Positions 25,301-33,966 of a stretch of DNA of 64,000 nt are shown here, one piece after another. This DNA comes from Streptomyces sporangiiformans (GTDB lineage Bacteria; Actinomycetota; Actinomycetes; Streptomycetales; Streptomycetaceae). The DNA is taken from positions 1 to 64,000 of the forward strand of contig NZ_VCHX02000173.1 in assembly GCF_005768555.2 (NCBI RefSeq), in the 5' to 3' direction. Position 1 is the stretch's first letter. Each line of letters starts with the position of its first letter. Below the pieces are notes generated by a model. It saw nothing but the letters and a program-made list of their open reading frames with translations, ran no database searches and was not told where the DNA came from. Position numbers and translations under genes: made by a program.

Positions 25301-26724
25301 TCCTCCTCCGAGCCGAGGGCTGCCAGTAGTTCCTGCCGGGTCGGTGGCTGCAGGCCGGCCGGTGCGACGGCGTCCCGTGCGCCGTCCACCCGCTCTCGGA
25401 AGCCGGCGTCGTCGAAGATCTTCGCGGGCATGTCGAGGCCCATCAGGACGCGGACGAGGCCGCGCCGGACAGTGGCGTCATCGACGGCGGCCCGTGCCAC
25501 CTCGGCGAGGGCCGGCCGGCCCGGAGCGGCAGGAGACACCGGGGACAGCGGGGTGCCGTCGGCCTTGGCTCGCCACAGCGCGGTGCGGGCCCGGCTGTCG
25601 TGGACGGCCTGTTCGTACCAGGGGCGATGGATCTCGTCAGCGAGGTGCACGGCAAGATCGCTCTGCCGCTCCCCCGCGGTCGGGTGGGCATCGAGCAGTT
25701 CGGCCAGCCGGAAGGCGTGTTCGAGGGCGAGCGACATGCCGCGACCGTAGAGCGGGTCGGTGACGCAGGCCGCGTCCCCGACCGGGAACAGTCCGGCCGC
25801 CTGCCGCTGTCCGGGACGGATCGTGGAGCTCAGGGTGTTCGGCGGCATGGTGATGGCCCGGACGCCGGTCAGCGGCGTAGCGACCCGCTCGTCGGTCCAC
25901 TCCGCCACGTGCGGGGAGAGCCGCGCGGCGGCGGTGAAGGCCTCGGGCTCGCGCAGCACGGTGGTGGCCGGGTCGGAGGTGAGCGTTCCAAGGGCGATGG
26001 CGAAGGTGCCGTTGTCCGCGAGGTGCACGACGGCCGCGTAATGGTCCCAGATGCCGCCGGCCGCATTGCCGCGGTTCAGGGGGCCGGGCAAGGTGCCGTC
26101 CGGCTCGGTCAGCCGGTAGAAGCGGGTGAAACAGCGCAGGTGCGTGGGGTCGGTCAGGTCCTCGCCCACCGGTGTGCCCGCGTCCCTCAGCCAGGCGCGG
26201 GCGGCGGCCTTTCGGCCGGTGGCGTCCACCACGAACCGTGCGGGCACCTGTGCGCCGCTGTCGGTCAGCACGCCGCGGGCCTGTGAGCCGGACGGGTCCA
26301 GGAGCAGGCCCCGGACCGCTGCGCTGTGGTCGATCGTGACGGTGGGCAGGGCCGATACGGCCCGGTGGAGCAGCAGTTCGAGGACGGGACGGCGTACGGC
26401 GAGGGCCACCAGTTCGCGGTCCGCGCGAGTGGGTGCCGCCCAGGTGAGGTCCAGCAGCCGCGCGCCCTCCTCCAGGGCCGTGTCCAGCAGGCGCGGGGCC
26501 GAGCGGCGCAGGACCCGCACTCCGAGCGAGTTGAGGATGTGGGAGTGGCCGCTGTGCGCGACGGTGGGCCGGTGCCAGAGTTCTGCGGCCTTCTCGACCG
26601 GTCCCTCCGGCGGCGGGGCGGAACGTTCCAGGACCCGTACCGCGAAGCCGCGTTCGGCGAGGGCCAGGGCGGTGGCCAGTCCAGCGACGCTGCCGCCCAC
26701 GACCACCACGGCGGGCGCGGTCAA
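25297..26724 (-). CDS. FAD-dependent monooxygenase/oxidoreductase
   Basis: A 475-residue flavoprotein with GGSVAGLATALALAERGF at the N terminus (FAD ADP-binding fold). ARFVVDATGRKA and GLFPVGDAACVTDPLYGRGMSLALEHAFRLAELL supply the GD motif that binds the FAD ribityl. It fits class A flavin monooxygenases and their geranylgeranyl-reductase/halogenase-like relatives. No lysine signature of flavin-dependent halogenases was seen. In a hydrazine cluster it could oxidise an N-N unit to an azo, hydrazone or diazo group, which is an inference. It is coupled to both neighbours by ATGA overlaps. Confidence 0.83.
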   Translation of the reverse strand: MTAPAVVVVGGSVAGLATALALAERGFAVRVLERSAPPPEGPVEKAAELWHRPTVAHSGHSHILNSLGVRVLRRSAPRLLDTALEEGARLLDLTWAAPTRADRELVALAVRRPVLELLLHRAVSALPTVTIDHSAAVRGLLLDPSGSQARGVLTDSGAQVPARFVVDATGRKAAARAWLRDAGTPVGEDLTDPTHLRCFTRFYRLTEPDGTLPGPLNRGNAAGGIWDHYAAVVHLADNGTFAIALGTLTSDPATTVLREPEAFTAAARLSPHVAEWTDERVATPLTGVRAITMPPNTLSSTIRPGQRQAAGLFPVGDAACVTDPLYGRGMSLALEHAFRLAELLDAHPTAGERQSDLAVHLADEIHRPWYEQAVHDSRARTALWRAKADGTPLSPVSPAAPGRPALAEVARAAVDDATVRRGLVRVLMGLDMPAKIFDDAGFRERVDGARDAVAPAGLQPPTRQELLAALGSEEE

Positions 26725-27578
26725 CGGCGCCGTCCGTGGACGAAGAACACCCGGCGGACGTCCGTGCCATCACGCGTCGGCACGGGGTCGGGCCAGCGGC
26801 CGAAGTCGGCGCCCGGCTCCCCGGGTTGCGTGGCCTCCACGTCGAACCCGTACTGGTCGAAGAGCGCTTCGGGTTCGTCGCTGCCGAACACCCAGGGGCA
26901 GCCCCAGCGAGCGAAGACGTCCAGCAGCCCCCGCATGTGCGGCAAGGTCAGGGCGGCGGCGTTGACCAGGTCGGCGGCGATCCGGCTGCCGGGCGCGGAG
27001 ACGGCCGCCACGCGCTGGAGCATGCGGTGCGTGTCGGCCTCGGGAATGTAGTAGAGCAGCCCTTCGAGCAGCCAGGTCGAGGGCAGCGACGGATCGTACC
27101 CGGCATCGACGAGCCGCTGCTCCCAGTCGTCGGCGGTGAGGTCGACGGCGACGGGGTGATGGGCCACCCGCGGGGTGACGTCCCGGAGGCGATCGGCCTT
27201 GAACTCGAGTACGGCCGGCCGGTCGACCTCGAAGTAGCGGATGTGGCCGGGCCAGCGCAACCGGTAGGCGCGGGAGTCCATGCCCGCCGGGGCCAGCACG
27301 ATCTGGGTCATGCCTGGGTGCCCAGCGGCGCCGAACAGGAAGTCGTCGAAGAACCGGGTGCGGATCGCGTTGTAGTCGGGGGTGCTGGGCAGGGTGCGCG
27401 GCCTGTCGGGCGGGAAGGTCGCCGCGCGTATCTCGGCCAGCAGTCCGGGGCCCGCGTCGCCGACGAGTGTGGCGGCGTAGGGGTCCTCGTAGAGGCGGTC
27501 CTCACGCCGGGTCTCGGCGGCGCGCAGGGCGGCGGTGAGCAGGGCGGTCCGCTCCACCGCGTTCAGCAGGTCGGTCAT
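26721..27578 (-). CDS. LCMT-type SAM-dependent methyltransferase
   Basis: A 285-residue member of the leucine-carboxyl-methyltransferase-like family (PF04072 group). It shows the usual NAVERTALLTAALRAAETRREDRLYEDPYA start, then IVLAPAGMDSRAYRLRWP and YFEVDRPAVLEFKADRL. The STWLLEGLLYYIPEADTHRML block is typical of these enzymes. Many relatives in actinobacteria modify secondary metabolites, often at a carboxylate or hydroxyl. It lies fourth in the ten-gene operon, 27 bp after the GH3-type ligase. Confidence 0.88.
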   Translation of the reverse strand: MTDLLNAVERTALLTAALRAAETRREDRLYEDPYAATLVGDAGPGLLAEIRAATFPPDRPRTLPSTPDYNAIRTRFFDDFLFGAAGHPGMTQIVLAPAGMDSRAYRLRWPGHIRYFEVDRPAVLEFKADRLRDVTPRVAHHPVAVDLTADDWEQRLVDAGYDPSLPSTWLLEGLLYYIPEADTHRMLQRVAAVSAPGSRIAADLVNAAALTLPHMRGLLDVFARWGCPWVFGSDEPEALFDQYGFDVEATQPGEPGADFGRWPDPVPTRDGTDVRRVFFVHGRRR

Positions 27579-27605
27579 GTGGGGGGCTCCTCATGCTGCG
27601 TATGG

Positions 27606-29291
27606 TCAGAGGGGTGCCGTACCGGTCAGGCGCTGCCACAGGGCGTCGTCCTGCCGGAACAACCGGTCCTTGACCTGGGTCGGGCGGATGCCGCTGCCGA
27701 CGGCCGCGTGCCAGTCCCGGTGGAAGGCGTCCGGGTCGAGCAGGTGCACTGCGGGGGCGGAGAGCCGACTGTCCGTGCGGGCCCGCCGGTAGCCGGCGGA
27801 CTCTTCCGTCAGTGCTGTGTCCAGCAGGGCCGTGAAGCGTGCGGTTTCGCCGTCCTGCCAGGGGGTGAGCGGGGCGATGGCGAAGACGTAGCGGGGCACC
27901 ACCGTGCCGGGTGCCGGTTCGACGCGGCAGGCGACGTTGGCCAGTCCGAGGCCCGTGGCGGTGAGGGCGCTGCGCAGCGCGCGGACGACCTGGGACTCGC
28001 GCAGCCGCTCACCGGCCACGTCGGAGCGGCCCGCCCGGCCCGCGTACTCCACGCGCGGCACACCGTGGACCAGATCGACGACCCGGACGACGTCACCGAC
28101 GGCGTACCGGTACAGCCCGCCGACATGGCTGAAGATCACGTGGTACTCGCGTCCCGGTTCCAGTTCGTGGGGCAGCAGCGTCTCGGTGTCGGGCTCGAGG
28201 TCGGTGTCGGCGTCCGCGAACTCGTACACGGCGGCCGACACGACGAGGCTGCCCGCGGAACCGTGCCGGTCCAGCGGTACGCCGACAGGCCCCTCGGAGG
28301 CGGCGACCGGCGCGGGCAGCGCCGTGACCCCGATGCCGAACCGCTCGCGCAGTTCTGGAAGGTAGAGCGACGCCACGCCCGTCGTCCAGCCGAACAGGGC
28401 CCTGACCCGTGGCCACACCTGGGCCGGGGACACGGCGCCGAAGTAGTCGGCGAGCTTTTCCAGTTCGGCCGCGCGGCCGGGGTCGGAGCTGCCGTGGGGC
28501 ACGCCGCCCAGGGTGCCGTCGCGCACCTCCTTGACGATGCGGTCCCACCACAGGGTCAGCTGGTACGGCACAGCCGCGATCATCGCCGGGTTGATGCCGA
28601 TGAGACAGCGCACATCGCTCTGCACCGCCAGCCGCAGCCGCAGGTACATCTTCTCCAGGTGGTCGTCGGGCGCGACGTCCACGGGGAGGGTGGCCCAGGG
28701 CGCCGCTGTGCCGAGTTCGGCCGAGAGGGGTTCGCCGAACCTCTCCCCGAAGTCGACCTGGCTGGCTCCGACATGGGGGCGGCCGTCGGCCGTGGTGGGG
28801 GGCGCGGCGAGTGGGTCGTGCTTGAGATTGAGCACGGCGTCGGGCCGGTTCGCGACGTCGGGGAAGTTCTCGACGAGCGGCGCCCAGGCCGCGTAGTAGA
28901 ACGGGAAGAAGGTGGTCCGCATGAACCGTGGGGTGACCGGGATCTTCTTGTGGGCGCCGGTGCTTCCGCTGCTGGTGAAGTACACGACCGGCCGGTCCGC
29001 CGACAGCAGGTTCGGCTCGCCCGCCGCGGTACGTTCGATCAGCGGCGCGTGTGCGGCGTAGTCCTGCACCGGGACGGCCTTGCGGAAGTCGTCGATGCCG
29101 AGGATACGGGCGAAGCCGTGCCGTTTGCCGAACTCGGTTCCCGAGTTGAAGTCGAGGAGGTCGGCGAGAACGTGCCGCTGCTGCCCGTGCGGGTCGGTGA
29201 GCGCGTCGGCCAACCGCTCGCGTTCGGCGAGGACTCGCTCCCGGTACCGCTCGGCGTGGCCGGCGTGCGCCCACCCCTGGCCGGTGGTCAC
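27606..29291 (-). CDS. GH3-family acyl-adenylate/amide ligase
   Basis: The 561-residue protein has the GH3 hallmarks. YFTSSGSTGAHKKIPVT is the ATP/AMP loop, FGWTTGVASLYLPEL and YEFADAD the acyl pocket, and YRYAVGDVVRV the AMP-binding strand. GIRPTQVKDRLF lies close to the C terminus. Plant GH3 enzymes join amino acids to carboxylic acid hormones through acyl-AMP; bacterial members do related condensations. In this cluster it probably joins a carboxylate to an amine or hydrazine. ATGA overlap with the kinase gene argues for co-expression. Confidence 0.88.
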   Translation of the reverse strand: MTTGQGWAHAGHAERYRERVLAERERLADALTDPHGQQRHVLADLLDFNSGTEFGKRHGFARILGIDDFRKAVPVQDYAAHAPLIERTAAGEPNLLSADRPVVYFTSSGSTGAHKKIPVTPRFMRTTFFPFYYAAWAPLVENFPDVANRPDAVLNLKHDPLAAPPTTADGRPHVGASQVDFGERFGEPLSAELGTAAPWATLPVDVAPDDHLEKMYLRLRLAVQSDVRCLIGINPAMIAAVPYQLTLWWDRIVKEVRDGTLGGVPHGSSDPGRAAELEKLADYFGAVSPAQVWPRVRALFGWTTGVASLYLPELRERFGIGVTALPAPVAASEGPVGVPLDRHGSAGSLVVSAAVYEFADADTDLEPDTETLLPHELEPGREYHVIFSHVGGLYRYAVGDVVRVVDLVHGVPRVEYAGRAGRSDVAGERLRESQVVRALRSALTATGLGLANVACRVEPAPGTVVPRYVFAIAPLTPWQDGETARFTALLDTALTEESAGYRRARTDSRLSAPAVHLLDPDAFHRDWHAAVGSGIRPTQVKDRLFRQDDALWQRLTGTAPL

Positions 29292-29935
29292 GAGGTGAGC
29301 ACCTCCACCACCGCGTCAACGGTCCGGCCCACGCTGGGCCGTTCCTCGATGATGGTCACTGGCACATCCCTCACCTCTTCCAGCATCAGTTTGCGAAGGC
29401 TCTTCTGGAAGCTCTCGAAGCCCAGCCATTCGGGGTGCTCACCGAAGTACTCCAGCGGGTTGAGCCGAGCGCCTTCGGCCGAGCGCCGCCAGGCGGACGC
29501 GGCGGACACGTCGAGGTAGACCACCGCGCGTGGCTGAGGGAAGGAGCGCCACCAGCTGTACATGGGGTTCGACCCGACGCCGGCCAGGCGGCACTTCGCG
29601 AGGATCTTGTAGTAGTACGAGTCCATCAGCAGCGGAACGTCCCCGTCCTGGCACCCCACCTGGTCCTTGAGATGGACCACGGCAGTCTGCAGGAGGCTGG
29701 CCAGGAAGTCCGCCGAGTAAGACGTCCCCAGGTTCGGCAGCACGTCCTCGACCACATGGCGGCGCAGCCGGCGGACGAGCTCGTGCTCCGGCCCGAGGAA
29801 GGCGTTGTCCGTGGACAGCATCCGCCATCCGGGCAGGCGGGCCCCGACCTCCGCCATGACCGAGGACTTACCCGCGCCGTCGGGGCCCAGCAGCACGTAG
29901 AACGGCCGTTCGTACGCCGCCTCGCGGGCGCTCAC
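29288..29935 (-). CDS. P-loop kinase, thymidylate-kinase-like
   Basis: A 215-residue protein with Walker A GPDGAGKS (17-24) in the NMP/thymidylate-kinase style. LLMDSYYYKILAKCRLAG serves as the DRYY-like substrate motif, and RAVVYLDVSAASAWRR precedes the lid. GTG at 29935 overlaps the previous stop as GTGA. A housekeeping Tmk is usually nearer 210-230 residues with a DRY motif, so this is probably a specialised kinase. It may phosphorylate a pathway intermediate as protection or activation; no direct evidence exists for the substrate. Confidence 0.75.
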   Translation of the reverse strand: MSAREAAYERPFYVLLGPDGAGKSSVMAEVGARLPGWRMLSTDNAFLGPEHELVRRLRRHVVEDVLPNLGTSYSADFLASLLQTAVVHLKDQVGCQDGDVPLLMDSYYYKILAKCRLAGVGSNPMYSWWRSFPQPRAVVYLDVSAASAWRRSAEGARLNPLEYFGEHPEWLGFESFQKSLRKLMLEEVRDVPVTIIEERPSVGRTVDAVVEVLTS

Positions 29936-30429
29936 GCGAGCGGAGAGGCCGGTGCCACGTGCTCGGAAGGGACGGGCCCCGGCGTGTGCGCGCCGGGCGG
30001 AAAGTTCTGCTGGAAAGTGAACGCGTACGGCGTGGGACCGTGCTCCCGAAGGTGCCTGACGCGCTCCTCGGCCTCCGCCGTGGTCGGGCGATGGCCGGCC
30101 GGGACCCACCACAGGGCGTACGCGGCCATGGTCATGTGCTGGAACCACTCCCGCCGCCTGCGCACGTACTCGCGGTGCTCGCCGGAGTAGGTGAAGGTCT
30201 CCAGCTCCTCGAGCGACGCCCATACCGATATGTTCACGAGAACGCCCGCGCTGTCGCCCGCGTCCCACTCGAACCCGGGGTCGTCGTCGGTCTGCCGCCA
30301 GACGAAACCCGGGGCCGCCTCCGCCAGAGCGAACACAGGGCCGAGATTGTCGATGAACTCCTTCATCTGCGGATCGTCCGCCGGTGCCACCATCCTGCCG
30401 ACGTTCACGTGCACGAGTTCGAAAGTCAT
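29932..30429 (-). CDS. DUF3291-family protein
   Basis: A 165-residue protein with the DUF3291 pattern. It starts FELVHVNVGRMVAPADDPQMKEFIDNLGPVFALAEAAPGFVWR, and ISVWASLEELETFTYSGEHREYVRRRREWF and ALWWVPAGHRPTTAEAEERVRHL follow. The fold is a dimeric alpha-beta barrel like EthD and heme-binding monooxygenases; the family's activity is unknown. It is the first gene of the ten-gene operon, and its ATG lies 66 bp after the 16-bp palindrome that also precedes the cupin operon. Confidence 0.82.
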   Translation of the reverse strand: MTFELVHVNVGRMVAPADDPQMKEFIDNLGPVFALAEAAPGFVWRQTDDDPGFEWDAGDSAGVLVNISVWASLEELETFTYSGEHREYVRRRREWFQHMTMAAYALWWVPAGHRPTTAEAEERVRHLREHGPTPYAFTFQQNFPPGAHTPGPVPSEHVAPASPLA

Positions 30430-30494
30430 ACCTGTCACTCCATCAGTGGGCTTTTGCGTACCGTTAATTCTGGCAGCGCGGGGCAGAGCGGAGT

Positions 30495-30510
30495 TGGCAA
30501 CAACTTGCCA
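30495..30510. promoter_or_regulatory. palindromic operator candidate, copy 1
   Basis: TGGCAACAACTTGCCA is a two-fold symmetric 16-mer upstream of the DUF3291-led operon. An almost identical 16-mer (one base different) is found upstream of the cupin-led operon at 35675. One regulator binding both would co-ordinate the two halves of the cluster. Confidence 0.6.
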
Positions 30511-30613
30511 GTTGCGCGAATTACAGGGTGTGAGAATTCGGGAAAGATGGACGGCAATTATTTCCCCGGGCAATCCCCCGAAACAGACACAGAATCGCAG
30601 CCCGGTTGGCCGG

Positions 30614-31105
30614 CTAGAAGAGCGGCGTTCCCCGCTCGAAGTCCAGCAACCGCCGCTTGCGCTCCAGGCCGCCGCCGTACCCGGTGAGGCTGCCGCTCGC
30701 GCCGATGACGCGGTGGCAGGGCACGATGACGCTGATGGGGTTCTTGCCGTTGGCGAGGCCGACGGCACGGGATGCCCTCGGGTTGCCCAGGGCGTCGGCC
30801 ACTTCGCTGTAGGAGCGGGTCTCGCCGTACGGGATCAGGCGCAACTGCTCCCATACGCTGACCTGGAACGGCGTGCCGTGCAGCCGCAGTTCGACGGTGA
30901 ACTTCCGCAACTCGCCCGCGAAGTAGGCGTCCAACTGCTCCTGCGTCTCCCCGAAGAGCGTGTCGTCGCGGGCGCCGAAGGCGTCTTTGGGAGGTTCGTG
31001 GCGCCGCTGGTCCAGGTAGAGGCCGCACAGGACGCCGTCGTCGGCGACGAGGGTGAGGGCGCCGTATGGGCTGTCTACGACGGTGTGGTGCCTCGCGGAA
31101 TGCAC
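30614..31105 (-). CDS. ogt: methylated-DNA--protein-cysteine methyltransferase
   Basis: A 163-residue O6-alkylguanine repair protein. It has GTPFQVSVWEQLRLIPYGETRSYSEVADALGNPRASRAVG (the DNA-binding helices) and the alkyl-acceptor PCHRV with Cys130. It takes methyl or alkyl groups from O6-guanine irreversibly. In a hydrazine cluster it may be more than background: hydrazines and diazo compounds alkylate DNA, so a resident Ogt would fit self-protection. It stands alone between the two operons, on the same strand. Confidence 0.92.
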   Translation of the reverse strand: MHSARHHTVVDSPYGALTLVADDGVLCGLYLDQRRHEPPKDAFGARDDTLFGETQEQLDAYFAGELRKFTVELRLHGTPFQVSVWEQLRLIPYGETRSYSEVADALGNPRASRAVGLANGKNPISVIVPCHRVIGASGSLTGYGGGLERKRRLLDFERGTPLF

Positions 31106-31197
31106 TGAACGTCCTCAGGTCGGCGGTGAGTTGATGGGGCACTGTCCGTTTACCCGAACGTAGTGGACGTGTAGGCCCGCCGTTCTGGGACAGGACG

Positions 31198-31602
31198 TCA
31201 CGTCAGGTCGCGTCGTACGAGCCCGGCCGACGGCTCGGGCTCAGCGATCTCCTCGATGTAGGAGACTCCGCGGGATGCGCCGACACCGTGGCGTTCCCAG
31301 TCCTCACGCAGCCGGATGCGCCCGTCCGGCAGGATCTCCGGGGTGCTCACACAGCGGCCGGACACGACCGTCCGGTCCGCCAGGACCTGGCAGTAGGCCA
31401 GGTCGAGACGGCCGTCGCCGGCCTGCCGCCCCACCAGGTAGCCGCTTACCACCGCGCCGCCGGAGAACTCCGCCCAGACGATGTCGCCCTTCTGGTGGTA
31501 GCGGCCCACCGGGACGCCGGCGGACGTGGCCGTCTCGGTGGCGGCGGACCGGAACGACCTGCCGTCGTAGTCGGTCGACCCGGTGACCGGGCCCGTCATC
31601 AC
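31198..31602 (-). CDS. small beta-rich protein, last gene of the N-N operon
   Basis: A 134-residue protein with SFRSAATETATSAGVPVGRYHQKGDIVWAEFSGGAVVSGYLVG, then DGRLDLAYCQVLADRTVVSGRCVSTPEILPDGRIRLREDW. This matches a widespread family of single-domain beta-barrel proteins that databases sometimes label N-acetylglutamate synthase without support. I assign no activity. Its start overlaps the stop of the lysine hydroxylase gene, so it is translated with it and may assist it. Confidence 0.7.
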   Translation of the reverse strand: MMTGPVTGSTDYDGRSFRSAATETATSAGVPVGRYHQKGDIVWAEFSGGAVVSGYLVGRQAGDGRLDLAYCQVLADRTVVSGRCVSTPEILPDGRIRLREDWERHGVGASRGVSYIEEIAEPEPSAGLVRRDLT

Positions 31603-32852
31603 GCCACCTTCCAGCGGGTGCTGACGCTGGTGTCGCGGATGGTGAAGATCTCGCGCTCGAACAGGGAGTTGATCACTGTGGCGCTGCGCACCGGCAGCAG
31701 GGTCAGGTTGGCGTCCGGGATGCCGTGCGTGTGGCGGGACCGGTTGAGCGCGAAGATCCGGTGGCCGTCCGGGCCCTTCCAGCGCAGCGAGTAGTCGGAC
31801 TCGACCATGAGCTCCCCGGCGTCGTCCAGTTCGATCCGCTCGCGCAGTTCGGGATCCAGCGGTGGCTCGGCCGGCTGCCGGCCGGTGGCCAGCACGGCGT
31901 GCGCGAGACGGTGCTCCTCACGCCCCACGGGCGAGACGGCGTGCAGGGTGAGCCCGTCGCCGTCGGCCTCGGCGGTGACCACGTCGCGCTCCGGGTAGAG
32001 CGTCACCGGGTACTCGCCGTGGCGCAGCATCCCGTCGTAGTTGGCCTGGAAGATCGCGCGGAGCGTGCCCGGGGTGATGGCGTCCCCGGTGAGGACGTGG
32101 TCGTCCACGAGGCGGCGGCGCGTCTCCTGCGGCACGTCCTGCAGGAACCGTACGTACGCCGGGCGGTAGAAGTCGTTGCCGGGCGGCGAGTCGTCCATCG
32201 GCTGGAACCAGGGCCGGCGGCCGAGCCAGGAGATACGGGTGAAGCCGCGGCCGAGCAGTTCCAGGACGCTCTCCGCGCCGGTCTGTCCGCCGCCCACCAC
32301 CGCGATCGGTTCCGCCGGGTCCAGCTGGGGCAGCCGGGCGGTCAACTCCTCGGGGAAGAAGGCCCGATCGCCCAGGACGCCCGCCAGTTCGGGGGGCGCG
32401 TACGGCTTGCTGCCGAGCCCCAGCACCAGATGGTCGCTGGTGGCCACGACCTCGCCGCCGGCGTGGTAGGCGAAGCCGCCGTCGAAGCTGATCCGGTCGA
32501 TGTCGGTGTCGTACTGGATGCAGCCGAGCCGCTCGGACGCCCAGCGCAGGTACTGCGCGTACTCCTGCCGGGGGATGAAGTCGAACTGGGCGTTGAGCAG
32601 GCCCCACGCCCGCCCGGTGGTGACCATGTAGTTGAGGAACGACAGCCGGTGGCACGGGTCGACGAAGGAGACCAGGTCCTTCAGCCACGAGGTCTGCATG
32701 CGTACGCCACTGAGCAGCAGGTCCGGATGCCAGGCGGGGCCGGGTCGCCGTTCCAGCAGGGCTATCTGGTGCGGTGCGGCGGATTCGAAGAGCGCGGCCA
32801 GGCTCAGGTTGGCCGGGCCGGCTCCGACGCCGACGGTGTGGTAGTGGTGCAT
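31599..32852 (-). CDS. lysine/ornithine N-hydroxylase (flavin, NADPH)
   Basis: A 417-residue N-hydroxylating monooxygenase. The FAD motif is GVGAGPANLSLAAL. SGVRMQTSWLKDLVSFVDPCHRLSFLNYM is typical of the IucD/PvdA/Spb38 group. NADPH site VVGGGQTGAESVLELL lies near the middle and NRSRHTHGIPDANLTLLPVRSATVINSL near the end. In s56-p1-type hydrazine pathways this enzyme makes N6-hydroxylysine, the first N-N precursor. Next to a MetRS-like ligase, a cupin and an amine oxidase, that role is the best fit; ornithine is the alternative substrate. Confidence 0.85.
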   Translation of the reverse strand: MHHYHTVGVGAGPANLSLAALFESAAPHQIALLERRPGPAWHPDLLLSGVRMQTSWLKDLVSFVDPCHRLSFLNYMVTTGRAWGLLNAQFDFIPRQEYAQYLRWASERLGCIQYDTDIDRISFDGGFAYHAGGEVVATSDHLVLGLGSKPYAPPELAGVLGDRAFFPEELTARLPQLDPAEPIAVVGGGQTGAESVLELLGRGFTRISWLGRRPWFQPMDDSPPGNDFYRPAYVRFLQDVPQETRRRLVDDHVLTGDAITPGTLRAIFQANYDGMLRHGEYPVTLYPERDVVTAEADGDGLTLHAVSPVGREEHRLAHAVLATGRQPAEPPLDPELRERIELDDAGELMVESDYSLRWKGPDGHRIFALNRSRHTHGIPDANLTLLPVRSATVINSLFEREIFTIRDTSVSTRWKVA

Positions 32853-32931
32853 AACGGTGTCCTCCAGCGGTTGTTGTCCGGTGTGTGGTGGTCCGGTGGT
32901 CTGTGCTTGGGTGGGTTCGCCAACCGTCACA

Positions 32932-33966
32932 TCAGGCGGGGACTGCGAGGTGGTGCAGGAGGCTGTCGGCGCTCTGGCGGGCGGCCGCGATCGCAGTCTT
33001 GGCTGCGCCGCCGCTGCCGCCCGTGAAGGTGAACAGGTGAGGTACGGCCTCGGCTGCGGGGCGCAGTCGCAGGCCCTGCGGGGCGGTGTAGCAGTCGGCG
33101 GCGACCACAATGTGGCGCAGTCCGGCGATCCCCAGTCCGGGGAAGACGCGGGTGGCCAGTTCCGTGGTGCGCCGGACGAGTGCCGGGTCGGGCCGGAGTT
33201 TCGCGGGGTCGATGTCGTAGGTGTCGCTGGGTACACCGAGGAGGACTCCGTTGCCGGGCCCGGGCCGCCCGTACAGGCCGGTGACCTCGTCCACAAATGG
33301 GGCGGGGACCGTCCCGCTCGCCTCGTAGACGCCGTACTGGATCAGTTTGGTCCGGTAGCCGTCGCCCGGCAGTAGCGCCGGGGTCCATGGGCCGGTGGCC
33401 AGGACGCCGGTGTCGTATCGGCGCTGTTGGCCATCCACCTGCCAGCTGACCGTGCCGTCGGGCTCGGCGCGAATGCCGCCGACCTGACCGTGGACCAGGT
33501 CACCGCCCATCCGGACGAAGTCGGCCAGCACCTCGTCGCGCAACCGCCGTGGCGAGATGAAGCCGGCGTGCCGCTCCACGACGGCGTGCCGGGTGGCCAG
33601 GTACGGGGCCTCGCCGGGGCCGCGGGTCTGTACGGATCCAGGGAGCAGGCGTTCCAGTTCGGCGAGCGCCGCGGGATGGCCCGAGTCGGCCTGGAGATAG
33701 ACCGAGCCGGTCTCCTGGTAGCAGCTCCACGCCCGCAACAGGCGGCTGGCGCGCAGTTCGGCCAGGCTGGAGGCCGCCAGGTAGAGCTGGCGCGGTTCCG
33801 GATCGTACCCGCGGACCAGTCCCCCGGACGCCCCGGTGGCGCCGCGCTCGGATGAAACGGTGTCGACGAGTTCCACTCGGACGTTCCGGTCGGCGAGCCT
33901 GAGCCGCCAGGCGAGGAGTGTGCCGACGATGCCCGCACCCGCCACCCCTATGCGTCGCCCGTTCAT
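32932..33966 (-). CDS. FAD-dependent amine/D-amino-acid oxidase-like enzyme (N-N cleavage step)
   Basis: A 344-residue DAO-family flavoprotein with RRIGVAGAGIVGTLLAWRL at the N terminus. SSERGATGASGGLVRGYDPEPRQLYL, HAGFISPRRLRDEVLADFVRMGG and the C-terminal FTFTGGSGGAAKTAIAAARQSAD supply the rest of the FAD-binding fold. In the s56-p1 and triacsin pathways, a homologue next to the MetRS-like enzyme oxidatively releases hydrazinoacetic acid from the lysine-glycine hydrazine. The same order here supports that function. ATGA overlap with the MetRS-like gene. Confidence 0.85.
   Translation of the reverse strand: MNGRRIGVAGAGIVGTLLAWRLRLADRNVRVELVDTVSSERGATGASGGLVRGYDPEPRQLYLAASSLAELRASRLLRAWSCYQETGSVYLQADSGHPAALAELERLLPGSVQTRGPGEAPYLATRHAVVERHAGFISPRRLRDEVLADFVRMGGDLVHGQVGGIRAEPDGTVSWQVDGQQRRYDTGVLATGPWTPALLPGDGYRTKLIQYGVYEASGTVPAPFVDEVTGLYGRPGPGNGVLLGVPSDTYDIDPAKLRPDPALVRRTTELATRVFPGLGIAGLRHIVVAADCYTAPQGLRLRPAAEAVPHLFTFTGGSGGAAKTAIAAARQSADSLLHHLAVPA

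Noticed and set aside
26736..29519. 927-residue plus-strand frame opposite the GH3 and methyltransferase genes
   Set aside because: Low-complexity Gly/Arg/Val text without motifs; the minus-strand genes have clear families, overlaps and codon pattern.
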